Assembly (NCBI GenBank): GCA_964599655.1
Contig: CAZRGV010000015.1
Location: 1-64,000, forward strand
DNA: 64,000 nucleotides
Origin: CAZRGV01 sp964599655
GTDB taxonomy: Bacteria; Planctomycetota; Planctomycetia; Isosphaerales; Isosphaeraceae
Reading direction: 5' to 3'
Below are positions 8,785 to 17,854 of this stretch, piece after piece. How positions within the stretch are numbered: position 1 is the stretch's first letter; every line of letters begins with the position of its first letter. The position numbers were made by a program, and so were the translations under genes. The notes below the pieces were generated by a model. It was not told the origin of the DNA. It made no database searches and worked only from the letters and a program-made list of their open reading frames with translations.

Positions 8785-9225
8785 TCAGGGGTTCTCCCTC
8801 TTCAAAACAACCATCATGGTCCTCTTGCCCTCCACCGTTTTGAATTCGGTGGGTCGTTCGCCTTCCGTCGGGTCGCTGAAACAGACGGTCAACTCGTCGC
8901 CCTCGATACGAAAGATGCCCGGAACCTGGATTTCCTCATCGCTGTTGGGACGCTTATGCGAGACATCGATCGTCATTGGGGTCTGGCTCACGTCGATCGT
9001 ATAGGTTCCCTGCCATTCCTGCCCTTCCTTGGTGACGAACTTCAACATGCCGCTCCTGAAGGTGAGCGTGTCACCCACCGGACGGTCCGCGGCCTGTCCG
9101 GAGCGCTCGGCACGCGTAACGAGCCAGGTTCCGTCGAGCGTCTTGACGTCGTTCGACTTCGGTTTGGGATCATCCGCGGCCATCAAGGCCAGAACCAGCC
9201 ACGTCCAGCCGATCCTCGCGTACAT
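8785..9225 (-). CDS. Secreted TIGR03067-type protein
   Basis: 146 residues from the ATG at 9225 (GGAG upstream); the open frame to 9390 is not supported. The N-terminal MYARIGWTWLVLALMAAD is a short export signal. The body has the features of the planctomycete-rich TIGR03067 family: LDGTWLVTRAERSG, LTFRSGMLKF, a GTYTIDVSQTPMTIDV segment, a GIFRIEGDELTVCFS segment and a final FKTVEGKRTMMVVLKR. The fold is probably a lipocalin-like beta barrel. Function is unknown. Confidence 0.75.
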   Translation of the reverse strand: MYARIGWTWLVLALMAADDPKPKSNDVKTLDGTWLVTRAERSGQAADRPVGDTLTFRSGMLKFVTKEGQEWQGTYTIDVSQTPMTIDVSHKRPNSDEEIQVPGIFRIEGDELTVCFSDPTEGERPTEFKTVEGKRTMMVVLKRENP

Positions 9226-9488
9226 GCGAAAGACTCCAGAGGATGTGTCAGAGACGACGACGGGCATCGAGTGTGCACGGGATGTTGCGACAACGCAATC
9301 GAAATCCGAAAGCTCTAGGTCTGGAGGCAGTTTGACTCCGAGGCGATCTGGAAACGACAGAGGAATGGCCGTCATCCTCTTGGAAGGCACACGCTTGCGT
9401 GCCCAAGTCCCGAACGCCTAGGCTCGCGCGCAATAGCTTGTACGCCCATAACTTACGACGGTATGGCCGGTACGTGCCGGAGAGCCGC
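9226..9488. other. Intergenic region, no gene seen
   Basis: About 260 bp between two minus-strand small genes. I see no ribosome binding site-supported frame and no structured RNA motif. Confidence 0.4.
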
Positions 9489-9695
9489 TCAGTGCGTACC
9501 CGCTACGTTCGCGGTGCGGGGGCGTGTTTGAAGTTCCTCACAGAGTCGGCGGCATTCCGACAGGTCGACCATCATTGCCTCGGTCAAGAATGCGGAGGCC
9601 GGTCCCTCCGCCGCCCATTGAAGCTGCTCGTGGCACTGCGTCATGTGCTCGATCAAATCCTTCATCCAGAGGAGCGTTCTCTGACGATTCCTCAT
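9489..9695 (-). CDS. Small conserved-looking hypothetical protein (68 aa)
   Basis: Starts at the ATG at 9695 with GGGGGA upstream. It reads MRNRQRTLLWMKDLIEHMTQ and then an amphipathic helical segment with CHEQLQWA, FLTEAMMVDL and ECRRLCEEL. The even spread of hydrophobic, acidic and Cys/His residues is unlike the arginine-rich noise frames around it. It has no signal peptide or membrane segment. It resembles in style short helical planctomycete proteins, but I cannot name a family. Confidence 0.55.
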   Translation of the reverse strand: MRNRQRTLLWMKDLIEHMTQCHEQLQWAAEGPASAFLTEAMMVDLSECRRLCEELQTRPRTANVAGTH

Positions 9696-10002
9696 CGCGG
9701 ATGGTCCCCCAATCGACTCGTTCCTTAGAGGAGAAACAGCTTGTCGCTCGTTCTTAGAGGAGAAGCAAGCCGCGTACCACGATCTCGGCATCGCATTTCG
9801 TTACGTCGAAAACGATGATCTGGAAGAACTTTAGAAGAAATCGAAAAAGGGGCACGACTTGAGCCGCAGAGCACGGATTGTAAGGATTACTCGAAGATTC
9901 CGCTCGACTCCGTGAGTCTTTTCTTCGAATCTGGAAGGCACTAGACTGAAGGGTGAGCCAACTCCGCGGCGCGGCTCAATCGCCAAGATCCGGGGTTTCT
10001 CG
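9696..10002. other. Intergenic region between divergent small gene and kinase-like gene
   Basis: About 300 bp. A small hairpin GACTC-CGT-GAGTC at 9906-9918 is followed by TTTTCTTC on the plus strand. With a 5-bp stem and no plus-strand gene upstream, it is weak as a terminator. Nothing else recognisable. Confidence 0.3.
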
Positions 10003-10797
10003 ATGGCACCGACCGACGCATACCTGACGCCGAACGACGTCCAGGGCGCAAGCTCCGGTGCCGCCGCGGTCCGTCTTCTCGACTGGCCGTTGCGATTCGG
10101 ACGTTGGCTCTTCGGCCGTCGCGACGAGGTTCGCGACGAGGAGCTGCGCGAACCCCGAGCGCGCTTTCGTACGGTTTGTATCAGCCGGGAAGCCGGCGCC
10201 GGAGGCGGAACGATTGGTCGGCTCCTCGGCACCCGGCTCGACTGGAAGGTTTACGACCACGAACTACTCGACGCGATCGCGAACGGTATGGAGGTCTCAA
10301 TCGACGAGGCCAGAACGTACGACGAGCTCGCGCCGAGCCTGATTCAAGACTGGCTGCTCCCGCTTCGAGAAGAGCATTATGCTCCTCAGGAAGCCTACCT
10401 CGACCATCTGGCCAAGCTCGTTCAAACCATTGGGCGGGCGGGCGAGTCGATCATAGTCGGTCGAGGAGCGGCCTGGCTCTTGCCCCGCTCGGAAACGCTC
10501 TCGATCCGGCTGATCGCACCCTTAAAGATCCGTGCCCAGCGGCTGGCCGAACGCATGGGCGTTTCCGTTCGAACGGCCCGACGCGCCGCGAGAGACCTCG
10601 ACGCCCGGAGCGAGAAGTTCATCCGGACCTTGCATCGGGTCGACCCCACCGACCCACATCAATATGATCTGGTGCTCGACACCTATAGTCTCGGGTTGAC
10701 GATCTCCGTGGAAGTGATCGCCAAGGCGGTCGAGGCAGGCCGGCCTCCTCAAGAATCCTCGACGGCCAAGCCGCTCGTAAGTGGAGACCTGGCGTGA
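10003..10797 (+). CDS. Cytidylate kinase-like family protein
   Basis: P-loop NMP-kinase-like protein of 264 residues. After a 45-residue leader it shows VCISREAGAGGGTIGRLLG (Walker A-like but with GAGGGT rather than GKGT), then WKVYDHELLDAIA, IIVGRGAAWLLP and RVDPTDPHQYDLVLDT. These are the hallmarks of the cytidylate kinase-like (AAA_26) family. Those proteins are often found next to regulatory or membrane genes, and nucleotide substrate has not been proven for most. Its TGA overlaps the GTG start of the next gene by 4 nt, so the two are translationally coupled. Confidence 0.8.
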   Translation: MAPTDAYLTPNDVQGASSGAAAVRLLDWPLRFGRWLFGRRDEVRDEELREPRARFRTVCISREAGAGGGTIGRLLGTRLDWKVYDHELLDAIANGMEVSIDEARTYDELAPSLIQDWLLPLREEHYAPQEAYLDHLAKLVQTIGRAGESIIVGRGAAWLLPRSETLSIRLIAPLKIRAQRLAERMGVSVRTARRAARDLDARSEKFIRTLHRVDPTDPHQYDLVLDTYSLGLTISVEVIAKAVEAGRPPQESSTAKPLVSGDLA

Positions 10798-12572
10798 CGT
10801 CCGGTCGAGGCGGTTCGCCCAGATTCTGTCGGTGGATGCGACTCGCAGGTGTCTCCTTGGCCGCCGTTCTGGCGTTTCTCCTTCTCGCCGTAGGCCCGAT
10901 CTGGTTCAACACCTGGTTCGAGGCGAACGTGCCGCGTTACCTCGTCCGAGGCGCCACGATCGCCTTTCTCCAGGCTCTTCGAGTGGTTTATCTCCTCGCT
11001 CTCGCGGCCACCCTGGCGGGAACCGTGGCGTTCGTCCTTCGAGTGAAAACCGCAAGGCGACGACGCGAGTCCATCAACGCGGCGGCTCGTGGGCTCTTGC
11101 TCTGCGTTTCTACCCTCGTCAGCCTCGCCGCGATGGAGGGGGCGGCGGCCGTCTGGTCAGCCTGGACACATCGGCTCCCCCGTTTGCCGTTACAGTTCGA
11201 TGATCCGGCCAGCGATGACGGCGTGATCGACCTGGCGGTTGTCGGCGAGTCGAGTGCCGAGGGGCATCCGTATCATCCCTGGCTCTCGGTCGGCCAAATC
11301 GTCGCCTGGCAGCTCGAACGGGTCTTGCCCGGTCGCAAGGTTCGAGTCGAGATGCTCGCCAGCGGTGGAATCTGCCTCGAACAGGCCATTTACGCCCTTT
11401 ATGGACTGAAACACCGACCGGAAATCATCCTCATCTTCGCGGGGCACAACGAGTTCCAGGCCCGCTATGGATGGTCGAGGAACGTCCGATACTACCAGGA
11501 AGAAGGCCCCGTTCGTGTCCGCTCCCTCGTCGCCGAACAGCTCGCCCGGATCTCTCCACTCTGCCGGATGATCGCGGAGACGATCGAGCGTCACGGTCTC
11601 GACACTCCGCCCCCGCCCCACGTCACTCGTGAGCTGGTCGACCACCCCGCCTATACCTCCGAGGAATACGAATTCCTTCGGTCAGATTTCCACCGTCGAT
11701 TGGAGGCGGTCACCGTTTACGCCGAGGAGATCGGGGCGCTGCCGATTCTCATCATGCCGGCGGGCAATGATGCCGACTTTCCACCCAGCCGGTCGATGCT
11801 CGATCCCGACACAACTGAGTCCGAGCGAGTCGCCTTTTCCCGTTCGGTCGAGGCGGCGATGGCTCTCGAAGCCACCGATCCGGATCGAGCCATCGCATCG
11901 TACCGCGTGCTGATCGATCAGCATCCGGAATTCGCGGAGACTCACTTCCGGCTGGCGTTCTTGCTCGAACAGAAGGGCCGGTGGGCCGAGGCGATCCGCC
12001 ACCAGACTCTGGCCAGAGATCACGATGGCATGCCGATGCGTTGCCCGAGTGACTTCCAGGCCGCGTATCCCACCGTCGCAAGCCGGCACGACGTCGTCCT
12101 GGTCGATGGCCCGAAGGTTCTCCGCGCGTTACACCCGCACGGCCTGCTCGATGATCTGCTCTTTCACGACGCCCAGCACCCGACGTTTCGCGGCTATCTC
12201 GCACTGGCGCAGAACGTCCTCGACCAGCTCAAGGCCCGTCGGGCGTTCGGCTGGCCTGATGCGACGCCGTCGCCGGTGATCGACCCGAACGAATGCGCCA
12301 GACACTTCGGCCTCGACGCCGCTCGGTGGGCCGACATCTGCGAGAAAACGGCCATGTTTTACGCGAGGATTGCCTACATCCGCTACGACCCGTCGAGGAA
12401 CCTGGCCATGGCCGACCATTACGTGAAGGCGGCGGCCAAGATCGCGGCGGGCACCCCTTTGAGCGAGATCGAGATCCCGGGGCTTGGAATCGAGCCCCGG
12501 GATCTTGCACACGTCAAGAGCCGGACCGCATCACCTGCAACAGCAAGGCCAGCACCATCGGCACGGCGTTAA
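10794..12572 (+). CDS. Membrane-anchored SGNH/GDSL-type hydrolase with TPR-like insert
   Basis: 592 residues starting at the GTG that overlaps the upstream stop. Two or three N-terminal membrane helices (about 18-38, 55-78 and 90-110) precede a periplasmic SGNH domain. VVGESSAEGHPYHPW carries the block I serine (about 144-158), IILIFAGHNEFQARYGW (about 205-221) the block III asparagine, and LFHDAQHPTFRGYLAL (about 462-477) the D..H catalytic pair. Between the last two blocks lies an AlaTPR-like helical stretch (ASYRVLIDQHPEFAETHFRLAFLLEQKGRWAEA). Such proteins modify cell-surface polysaccharide. The last 59 bp overlap a convergent gene. Confidence 0.8.
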   Translation: MTSGRGGSPRFCRWMRLAGVSLAAVLAFLLLAVGPIWFNTWFEANVPRYLVRGATIAFLQALRVVYLLALAATLAGTVAFVLRVKTARRRRESINAAARGLLLCVSTLVSLAAMEGAAAVWSAWTHRLPRLPLQFDDPASDDGVIDLAVVGESSAEGHPYHPWLSVGQIVAWQLERVLPGRKVRVEMLASGGICLEQAIYALYGLKHRPEIILIFAGHNEFQARYGWSRNVRYYQEEGPVRVRSLVAEQLARISPLCRMIAETIERHGLDTPPPPHVTRELVDHPAYTSEEYEFLRSDFHRRLEAVTVYAEEIGALPILIMPAGNDADFPPSRSMLDPDTTESERVAFSRSVEAAMALEATDPDRAIASYRVLIDQHPEFAETHFRLAFLLEQKGRWAEAIRHQTLARDHDGMPMRCPSDFQAAYPTVASRHDVVLVDGPKVLRALHPHGLLDDLLFHDAQHPTFRGYLALAQNVLDQLKARRAFGWPDATPSPVIDPNECARHFGLDAARWADICEKTAMFYARIAYIRYDPSRNLAMADHYVKAAAKIAAGTPLSEIEIPGLGIEPRDLAHVKSRTASPATARPAPSARR

Positions 12573-12846
12573 GCAAGAACCCCGCGACACAGACCCAGGG
12601 AACCGGCCTCCGCGCGATCCAGGCGAGCAATACTCCAAGGACGCAGATCAACAAACCGGCCTCCGGCAAGACCAGGGGCAGGGCCAGGCCCGTGGCCTCC
12701 GGCCGGTCGAAACCGTGGTGGGACGTCAAGAGGCCGTACCCCACGATGTAGATCGGCGCGACCACCGAGCCCAGCCAGATCGCGAACTTGCCCAGCAGCA
12801 TCGAGGCGATCTGCAAGGTGTTCAACATCGGCTTCGGGGCGTTCAT
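12514..12846 (-). CDS. Small membrane protein (110 aa)
   Basis: Four hydrophobic stretches are visible: about 8-35 (ASMLLGKFAIWLGSVVAPIYIVGYGLL), 52-72 and 73-105. The C-terminal half is almost entirely Leu/Val/Ala, so at least three transmembrane helices are expected. The start at 12846 is preceded by GAGGAG about 6 nt upstream (plus-strand ctcctc at 12852-12857). It converges on, and overlaps by 59 bp, the end of the SGNH gene. The hydrophobic periodicity argues against a shadow frame. No family recognised. Confidence 0.6.
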   Translation of the reverse strand: MNAPKPMLNTLQIASMLLGKFAIWLGSVVAPIYIVGYGLLTSHHGFDRPEATGLALPLVLPEAGLLICVLGVLLAWIARRPVPWVCVAGFLLNAVPMVLALLLQVMRSGS

Positions 12847-12988
12847 GGTCAGCTCCTCTCAGAGAAAAGGGCGGCTCGGTCATCGAGCGTCCCCTCTTCC
12901 TAGATAGTTCGTCAATGCGCCCCTTCGGTTCACCAGGATCCGCCTCCCGCCCTCGGATCGATGTCACACTAGCCAGCGCAACACAAAA

Positions 12989-13028
12989 CCCCGAGATCAC
13001 TTGAGATCTCGGGGCGGTGTCATTTTTT
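12989..13028 (-). terminator. Intrinsic terminator, probably bidirectional
   Basis: A perfect 10-bp stem (CCCCGAGATC at 12989-12998, GATCTCGGGG at 13005-13014) with a 6-nt loop. On the minus strand it is followed at once by TTTTGTGTT, placing it about 95 bp downstream of lpxI. On the plus strand a run of T starts at 13023. Between 12847 and 13109 I see no other element. Confidence 0.8.
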
Positions 13029-13109
13029 ATTCAAGCAATTCGATGTTTTTTCGCGATTAAGATTCGCCTGACATGGTGGCATCCACGTAATCTTCGCAAG
13101 TCGAATTGG

Positions 13110-14006
13110 TCAGGCGGCGACTTCCGACGGGTCGAGCGCGATGATCGATAGCCCGTAGCGGTCGGCCAGGGCGACCACGTCGTCCTGGTCGACAACGATC
13201 GTCTTGCCCGCCTCGATCGCCAGCACGCGAGCACCTGCGTTGTGCAGGTTTTCGATCGTCGTGATCCCGATGGTTGGCACGTCGAACCGCATGTCTTGTT
13301 GCGGTTTGGCGACCTTGACCAGGGTCCAGCCGCCGGCCCGGCAATACTGGCCGGCGCGTTCGATGCAGCGGTCGGTCCCTTCGATGGCCTCGACGGCCAG
13401 CGCGGCCCGCTCCTTCACGGCCACGCTCTGCCCCACGTCGAGCCGGCCCATTTCCTTCGCGAGGTGCCAGCCAAACTCGACGTCCTTGAGTTCCGACGCG
13501 GTCGGTTGGCGCCGGGTCAGGATTCCCTTTCGCACGAGTAGCTCCGGGCAATAATCCAGGGCCGACGCAACGGTCAACCCATCGCGCTCGATTTCCGCGA
13601 TCACCCCCAGTAACAACGAGTCGTCCTTCTTGTCGTTTCGGCAGGTCAGATACCACATATGGATCGTGCGCCAGTCGGGCCAGAGCTGAACCATTCGCCA
13701 GGGGGTGAACATCACGCTCTTGGTGACCTTCCCCGCCATGACGACCTGACCCACGCCCATGCGTTTGAAGGCGCGAATCATCCCGCCGAGCTTGGAGACC
13801 CCGACGAGTTCGAACGAGTCACAGAGAGCGCGAAGTTCGTCGCTGGCCTCGTAGCGAATGCCCACGCAGGCCACCTTGAGACCTTGACGCTTCGCGGCCT
13901 CGGCAAACAGGATCGGGAACCGCCCGCTTCCGGCCAGCAGGCCGATCGGCCTCGACAATCCGGGAACCGCGGCGGTTTCTGGCCGTGTCAGCACCGAGAT
14001 CGGCAT
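13110..14006 (-). CDS. lpxI: UDP-2,3-diacylglucosamine pyrophosphatase LpxI
   Basis: Hydrolyses UDP-2,3-diacylglucosamine to lipid X in lipid A synthesis, the LpxI (DUF1009) alternative to LpxH. The 298-residue protein has the N-terminal domain (GLLAGSGRFPILFAEAAKRQG about 22-42, KLGGMIRAFKRMGV, VVMAGKVTK) and the C-terminal catalytic domain (GRLDVGQSVAVKE, AIEGTDRCIERAG, VKVAKPQQDMRFDVPTIG, GARVLAIEAGKTIVVD). It is 88 bp downstream of lpxD on the same strand. The start ATG has GGGAG only 1-2 nt away; a GTG 12 nt further in would be better spaced, so the exact start is uncertain. Confidence 0.93.
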   Translation of the reverse strand: MPISVLTRPETAAVPGLSRPIGLLAGSGRFPILFAEAAKRQGLKVACVGIRYEASDELRALCDSFELVGVSKLGGMIRAFKRMGVGQVVMAGKVTKSVMFTPWRMVQLWPDWRTIHMWYLTCRNDKKDDSLLLGVIAEIERDGLTVASALDYCPELLVRKGILTRRQPTASELKDVEFGWHLAKEMGRLDVGQSVAVKERAALAVEAIEGTDRCIERAGQYCRAGGWTLVKVAKPQQDMRFDVPTIGITTIENLHNAGARVLAIEAGKTIVVDQDDVVALADRYGLSIIALDPSEVAA

Positions 14007-14094
14007 CTCCCGAAGACCTCGTGAAGAATGGAAATGCGGACAGGTTCGGTCCGGAACTCGACGACCGGTGAGCTACCTCCCGGTCCGACGACCA

Positions 14095-15174
14095 TCAGAA
14101 GCCCGACGGATCGTCGTCGATGTCTTGCGACGGAGGAAGCGCGGCGGTCAGAAGCGCGACCTGCGAGGCTAGCTCACGAAGCTGCCGGTGCATGTCGGGC
14201 AGCCTCGCGATCATCGCGAAGATGTGCCGTTGCTCCTTCACCGGGATCGCCGGAGAACCGAGAACCTGGTGGTTCGAGGGAATATTGCGGTGCACGCCGG
14301 CCTGGGCACCGACAATCACGCGGTCGCCGATGTCGGTGTGATCCTTGATTCCGGCCTGGCCGGCCATCACCACGTAATCGCCCGTCTTGCAGCTTCCGGC
14401 GATGCCGACCTGGCCGCAGAGCAGGTTGTGCCGGCCGATCCGGTTGTTGTGGCCGATCATCACCAGATTATCGATCTTCGATCCTTCACCGATCGTGGTC
14501 GCCTCGAACGTGCCACGGTCGATCGTACAGTTGGCGCCGATTTCCACGTCATGACCGACCTCGACGTTGCCGGTCTGCGGCACCTTGACGTGCCGGCCAT
14601 CCACCATCCGGTAACCGAAGCCGTCGCCGCCGAGCACGGTGCCGGCATGGACCTCGACTCGATCGCCGAGCACAACGCCTTCGTAGAGAACGACGTTGGG
14701 ATGCAGAGTCGAGTTCTGCCCGATCCGGCACCCCGCCCCAACGACGACTCCAGGGTGCAACGTGGTACCATCGCCGACCTCGACCCCGTCCCCCACGTAG
14801 GCGAACGGATAGATCGCGACGTTTTCACCGATTCTGGCGGTCGGGGCGACGAACGCCATCGGATGCACACCGGTCCATCGAGGACGATCCTCGCCCTTCA
14901 GGTGCGTGCGAACCAACAAGAACGCCGAGAGCGGGTCGTCGACCTCGATGACCGGAATTCCTCGCTCCGACGCGATGGGCTGGAAGTGCGGCCCGACGAT
15001 CGCGGCCGACGCGGGCGACGCCCGGAGCAGCTTCGCGTAACGCTCGTCATCGACGAACGTGATATCTCCAGGGCCGGCTTCACCCACGGGGCGGGCCGAC
15101 TGGATCGCGACGGAACCGTCGCCGACAAGCCGCCCACGGACCAGAGCGGCAAGCTGTTCTACCGTGGCGACCAA
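14095..15174 (-). CDS. lpxD: UDP-3-O-(3-hydroxyacyl)glucosamine N-acyltransferase LpxD
   Basis: Adds the second acyl chain to UDP-3-O-acylglucosamine in lipid A synthesis. I place the start at the TTG at 15174, which has GGGAGG 6 nt upstream and gives 359 residues, the usual length; a longer frame to 15396 adds a non-conserved basic leader. An N-terminal uridine-binding domain (VEQLAALVRGRLVGD, GDITFVDDERY) is followed by left-handed beta-helix hexapeptide repeats (IGENVAIYPFAYVGDGVEVG and on) and a C-terminal helix (IARLPDMHRQLRELASQV). The catalytic histidine lies in DNLVMIGHNNRIG. With lpxI it indicates that the organism makes lipid A. Confidence 0.93.
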   Translation of the reverse strand: MVATVEQLAALVRGRLVGDGSVAIQSARPVGEAGPGDITFVDDERYAKLLRASPASAAIVGPHFQPIASERGIPVIEVDDPLSAFLLVRTHLKGEDRPRWTGVHPMAFVAPTARIGENVAIYPFAYVGDGVEVGDGTTLHPGVVVGAGCRIGQNSTLHPNVVLYEGVVLGDRVEVHAGTVLGGDGFGYRMVDGRHVKVPQTGNVEVGHDVEIGANCTIDRGTFEATTIGEGSKIDNLVMIGHNNRIGRHNLLCGQVGIAGSCKTGDYVVMAGQAGIKDHTDIGDRVIVGAQAGVHRNIPSNHQVLGSPAIPVKEQRHIFAMIARLPDMHRQLRELASQVALLTAALPPSQDIDDDPSGF

Positions 15175-15414
15175 GTGCGCCTCCCTTTCTTCCTTGAAAG
15201 GTGCGGATCGGTCCCGGATCTTTAGGGCATCGTACCGTGAGGAATGCCGGTTCGGGCCGATAAGGCTCGGGATGGCTGGGCGGATGGTAAACCAAGTGCC
15301 TCCAAGCCACAAGGCGATTCGTCCTCTCGTCTCCTGACTATCGGCATGAACTCCCCGATTGTTCCAGTCGACATCCCGCCCATCGGGCGCAATCACCAGG
15401 TCTTGAGACGCAAG
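15175..15414. other. Intergenic region, no gene seen
   Basis: 240 bp between two minus-strand genes. No ribosome binding site-supported frame; the promoter for lpxD-lpxI should be here but no good -35/-10 pair stands out. Confidence 0.3.
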
Positions 15415-16131
15415 TTATTTTCTGATCGCAACTTGTGAGATCAGTTGATCGAGGCGTTCCAGGGACGGTCGGTGCTCAGGGAATCGACCTTCGCGATCGA
15501 GTAGCAGAGCACGCATGCCGGCACGTTCTGGCCCTCGTACATCGTTTTCCAGGTCGTCGCCCACGCAAAGCACCTGTTCGGGCGGTAGCCCCAAGCTCTC
15601 GCTGGCGGTTTGGAAGAAGCGTGGGTGAGGTTTCCGATAGCCGACCTCGGACGAAATCACGAGGCGGTCGGACCAGGGAGCCAGCTCGGGCAGGCCCCTC
15701 ACCACGCTCCGGAGCCTTCCGTCGAAGTTCGACGCAATCCGAAGCCCGAATCCCGCCTCCTCGAGCGCCAGCATGGTCGCGCCGACCTCGTCAAAAACCC
15801 GCCAGGACTCGGGACGTCCGAAGTGGTCCCAGAGCTCGTGAAAGGCCCGATCCAGGTCGGCGACCTCCGGCAGGCAGGCCGAGACGATCCGTCTCCAGCG
15901 TCGAAATTCGACGGCCTCGCTCGTTGACATTGGCCCCCGTTGATCTTCGAACTCATCGGCTTGAAACGCGAGGCGAAATCGTTCCCGGACGAGTCCGATC
16001 TCGATCGAAATGCCCTGCCGCCAAGCCGCCTCGGCATAAACCCTGGCCACCGAGGGAAATGGGGCCATCACGGTCCCCACGGCATCGATCAGGATCCCTC
16101 GAACGCCGTCCAGGAAAGATTTATCGAACAT
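15415..16131 (-). CDS. HAD-superfamily hydrolase (HDHD3-like)
   Basis: 238 residues from the ATG at 16131 (GGGG about 6 nt upstream). Haloacid dehalogenase motifs are ordered: motif I GILIDAVGTVM, where the second acidic position of DxDxT is Val-Gly as in the HDHD3/REG-2 group; motif II IASNFDGRL; motif III lysine in GYRKPHPRFF; motif IV VGDDLENDVRGPERAG. A four-helix cap lies between motifs I and II. A phosphatase on a small metabolite is likely, but the substrate cannot be inferred. It sits alone between two long gaps. Confidence 0.8.
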   Translation of the reverse strand: MFDKSFLDGVRGILIDAVGTVMAPFPSVARVYAEAAWRQGISIEIGLVRERFRLAFQADEFEDQRGPMSTSEAVEFRRWRRIVSACLPEVADLDRAFHELWDHFGRPESWRVFDEVGATMLALEEAGFGLRIASNFDGRLRSVVRGLPELAPWSDRLVISSEVGYRKPHPRFFQTASESLGLPPEQVLCVGDDLENDVRGPERAGMRALLLDREGRFPEHRPSLERLDQLISQVAIRK

Positions 16132-16623
16132 GAGCCCCACTTTTCCCGATGTTGATAGTAGGCAACACACGAGGGAGAGCCTCCCGGAAAAACTTCCGGG
16201 CGCGGCACAATCCGAGAACGATCCGCGTAAGCATTGTGGACGTAAAAAGGACGGTGGGAAGGAGCCCTGACCGATTTTAACGATATTCGGGGCGTCCCAG
16301 GGCGCCCTTAACGATCAAGGTCAAGGCGAACATGAACGACAACCGATATCGACCGACCATGATACATGCTCCGCGGTCGTCGAACGCGATCCCTGAGTCC
16401 CAGGCGCGCGCGCTCGACCGTCGCCACGCGCTCGACGAACAACAGCGTTCCTTCCGACAGTCCGGCTCCGGCTCCAGCCAGAGCCGCCACAGGCCTCCTG
16501 CTTGAGCAGAGACGAACCCCGAGCCGGTCTCGGACCGATCCCGCCCTTCTCCCGGCGGACTCACGACAACTCCGTGGGTCCGCCGTTTTTTTTCATTGAC
16601 AGACCAAGATTCCCTGGACGATC
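16132..16623. other. 490-bp stretch with no recognisable gene
   Basis: Contains an isolated poly-T run (about 16586-16593) and short basic open frames on both strands, none with a plausible ribosome binding site or conserved-looking composition. It is not explained. Confidence 0.35.
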
Positions 16624-17706
16624 TCAGGTGTGGGGCGTAGCCGGCTTTCCGGGCCGGATCAAGCCGGGGGTCACGTCGATATCGAGGTCGGCCACCTGTC
16701 CGGCCGCCAGCTTCGCGAACGCGATGCCGCCCATCGCGGCGTTGTCGGTGCAAAGGGCCATCGGCGGGATGAAGAGCTCGACTCCCGCCTCGGCCGCCAT
16801 GGTGGCGATCCGATCGCGGAACCGGCCGTTCGCCGCGACCCCGCCGCCGATGCCCAGGCGCGACAGGCCCGTTCGCCGCAATGCCTGCCGGGCCTTGCCG
16901 ACGAGGACGTCGACGACCGCCTCCTGAAAACTCGCCGCGAGGTCGGCCACGTCTTGTTCGGATGGCGCCTTCAACGGTTCCCGGGCGTCCTGGCCCCGCA
17001 AGGCGTAGAGTACGGCCGTCTTGAGCCCCGAGAAGCTGAAGTCAAGCCGATCGTCATGCAAGAACGAGCGGGGGAAGCTGTAGGCTTTTGGATTCCCCTT
17101 TCGGGCGGCGCGTTCAATGGCGGGACCGCCCGGATAGCCGAGGCCCAGGAGGCTGGCCACCTTGTCGAAGGCCTCGCCGGCGGCGTCGTCGATCGTGCCC
17201 CCGAGCGGCTCGGCATCGATCGGACCCCGGCAATGGTACAGACTGGTGTGGCCTCCTGAGACCACCAACCCGACGCACGGATAGACCTCGCGATCCGGAT
17301 GAGAGAGCTGACAGGCGTAAAGGTGGCCTTCGAGGTGATCGATGGCCAACAAGGGCACGCCGAGCGCCAGCGAGAGCGTCTTGGCGACCGTCAGGCCGAC
17401 GACCAGCGAGCCGACGAGTCCCGGCCTGGTGGCCACCGCGACCGCGCCGAGTTGCGACAGATCGACCCCGGCGCGTCGAAGGGCCTCATCCAGCACCGGC
17501 AAGATCTGCCGGACGTGGGCCCTCGACGCGATTTCGGGCACGACTCCTCCGAATCGCTCATGCAGGTCAATCTGCGAACTGACCACGCTGGAACAGATCA
17601 CCGGTACCCCCGACGCTGGGGGACGCGGACCTTCCAGGATCGCGACTCCCGTCTCGTCGCAGGTGGTCTCGATGGCGAGCAGAACGAGTTTCGGTGCCAG
17701 GGTCAT
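16624..17706 (-). CDS. tsaD: tRNA N6-adenosine threonylcarbamoyltransferase TsaD
   Basis: Catalytic subunit that transfers threonylcarbamoyl to A37 of ANN-decoding tRNAs, together with TsaB and TsaE. The 360-residue protein has the ASKHA fold signatures: LLAIETTCDETGVAI at the start, VPEIASRAHV, ATRPGLVGSLVVGL, the metal-binding DHLEGHLYAC (Leu where Met is more common), LVVSGGHTSLY, GEAFDKVASLLGLGYPGGPAIE and GGGVAANGRFRDR. The length is normal. Other tsa genes are not adjacent. Confidence 0.97.
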   Translation of the reverse strand: MTLAPKLVLLAIETTCDETGVAILEGPRPPASGVPVICSSVVSSQIDLHERFGGVVPEIASRAHVRQILPVLDEALRRAGVDLSQLGAVAVATRPGLVGSLVVGLTVAKTLSLALGVPLLAIDHLEGHLYACQLSHPDREVYPCVGLVVSGGHTSLYHCRGPIDAEPLGGTIDDAAGEAFDKVASLLGLGYPGGPAIERAARKGNPKAYSFPRSFLHDDRLDFSFSGLKTAVLYALRGQDAREPLKAPSEQDVADLAASFQEAVVDVLVGKARQALRRTGLSRLGIGGGVAANGRFRDRIATMAAEAGVELFIPPMALCTDNAAMGGIAFAKLAAGQVADLDIDVTPGLIRPGKPATPHT

Positions 17707-17821
17707 GGGCGAAGGATCATGTGTGTGGATGGAATCGGGCGTCGCGTCGAGGGCCTCATTGAGAGCCGGACGCGACGCCCCATGACCCTTCGACCGCTCT
17801 CCGCCGCCCTTTTGCTCGCCC

Positions 17822-17831
17822 NNNNNNNNNN
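17822..17831. other. Assembly gap (10 N)
   Basis: A 10-base run of N between the start of tsaD and the stop of the S41 protease. It lies in the short intergenic region; the true length is unknown. Confidence 0.95.
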
Positions 17832-17854
17832 CTTGGGTCGCGTGACAATCACGA

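Noticed and set aside
14188..15225. 345-codon plus-strand open frame
   Set aside because: Antisense shadow of lpxD; the His/Asp-rich repeats mirror the hexapeptide codons.
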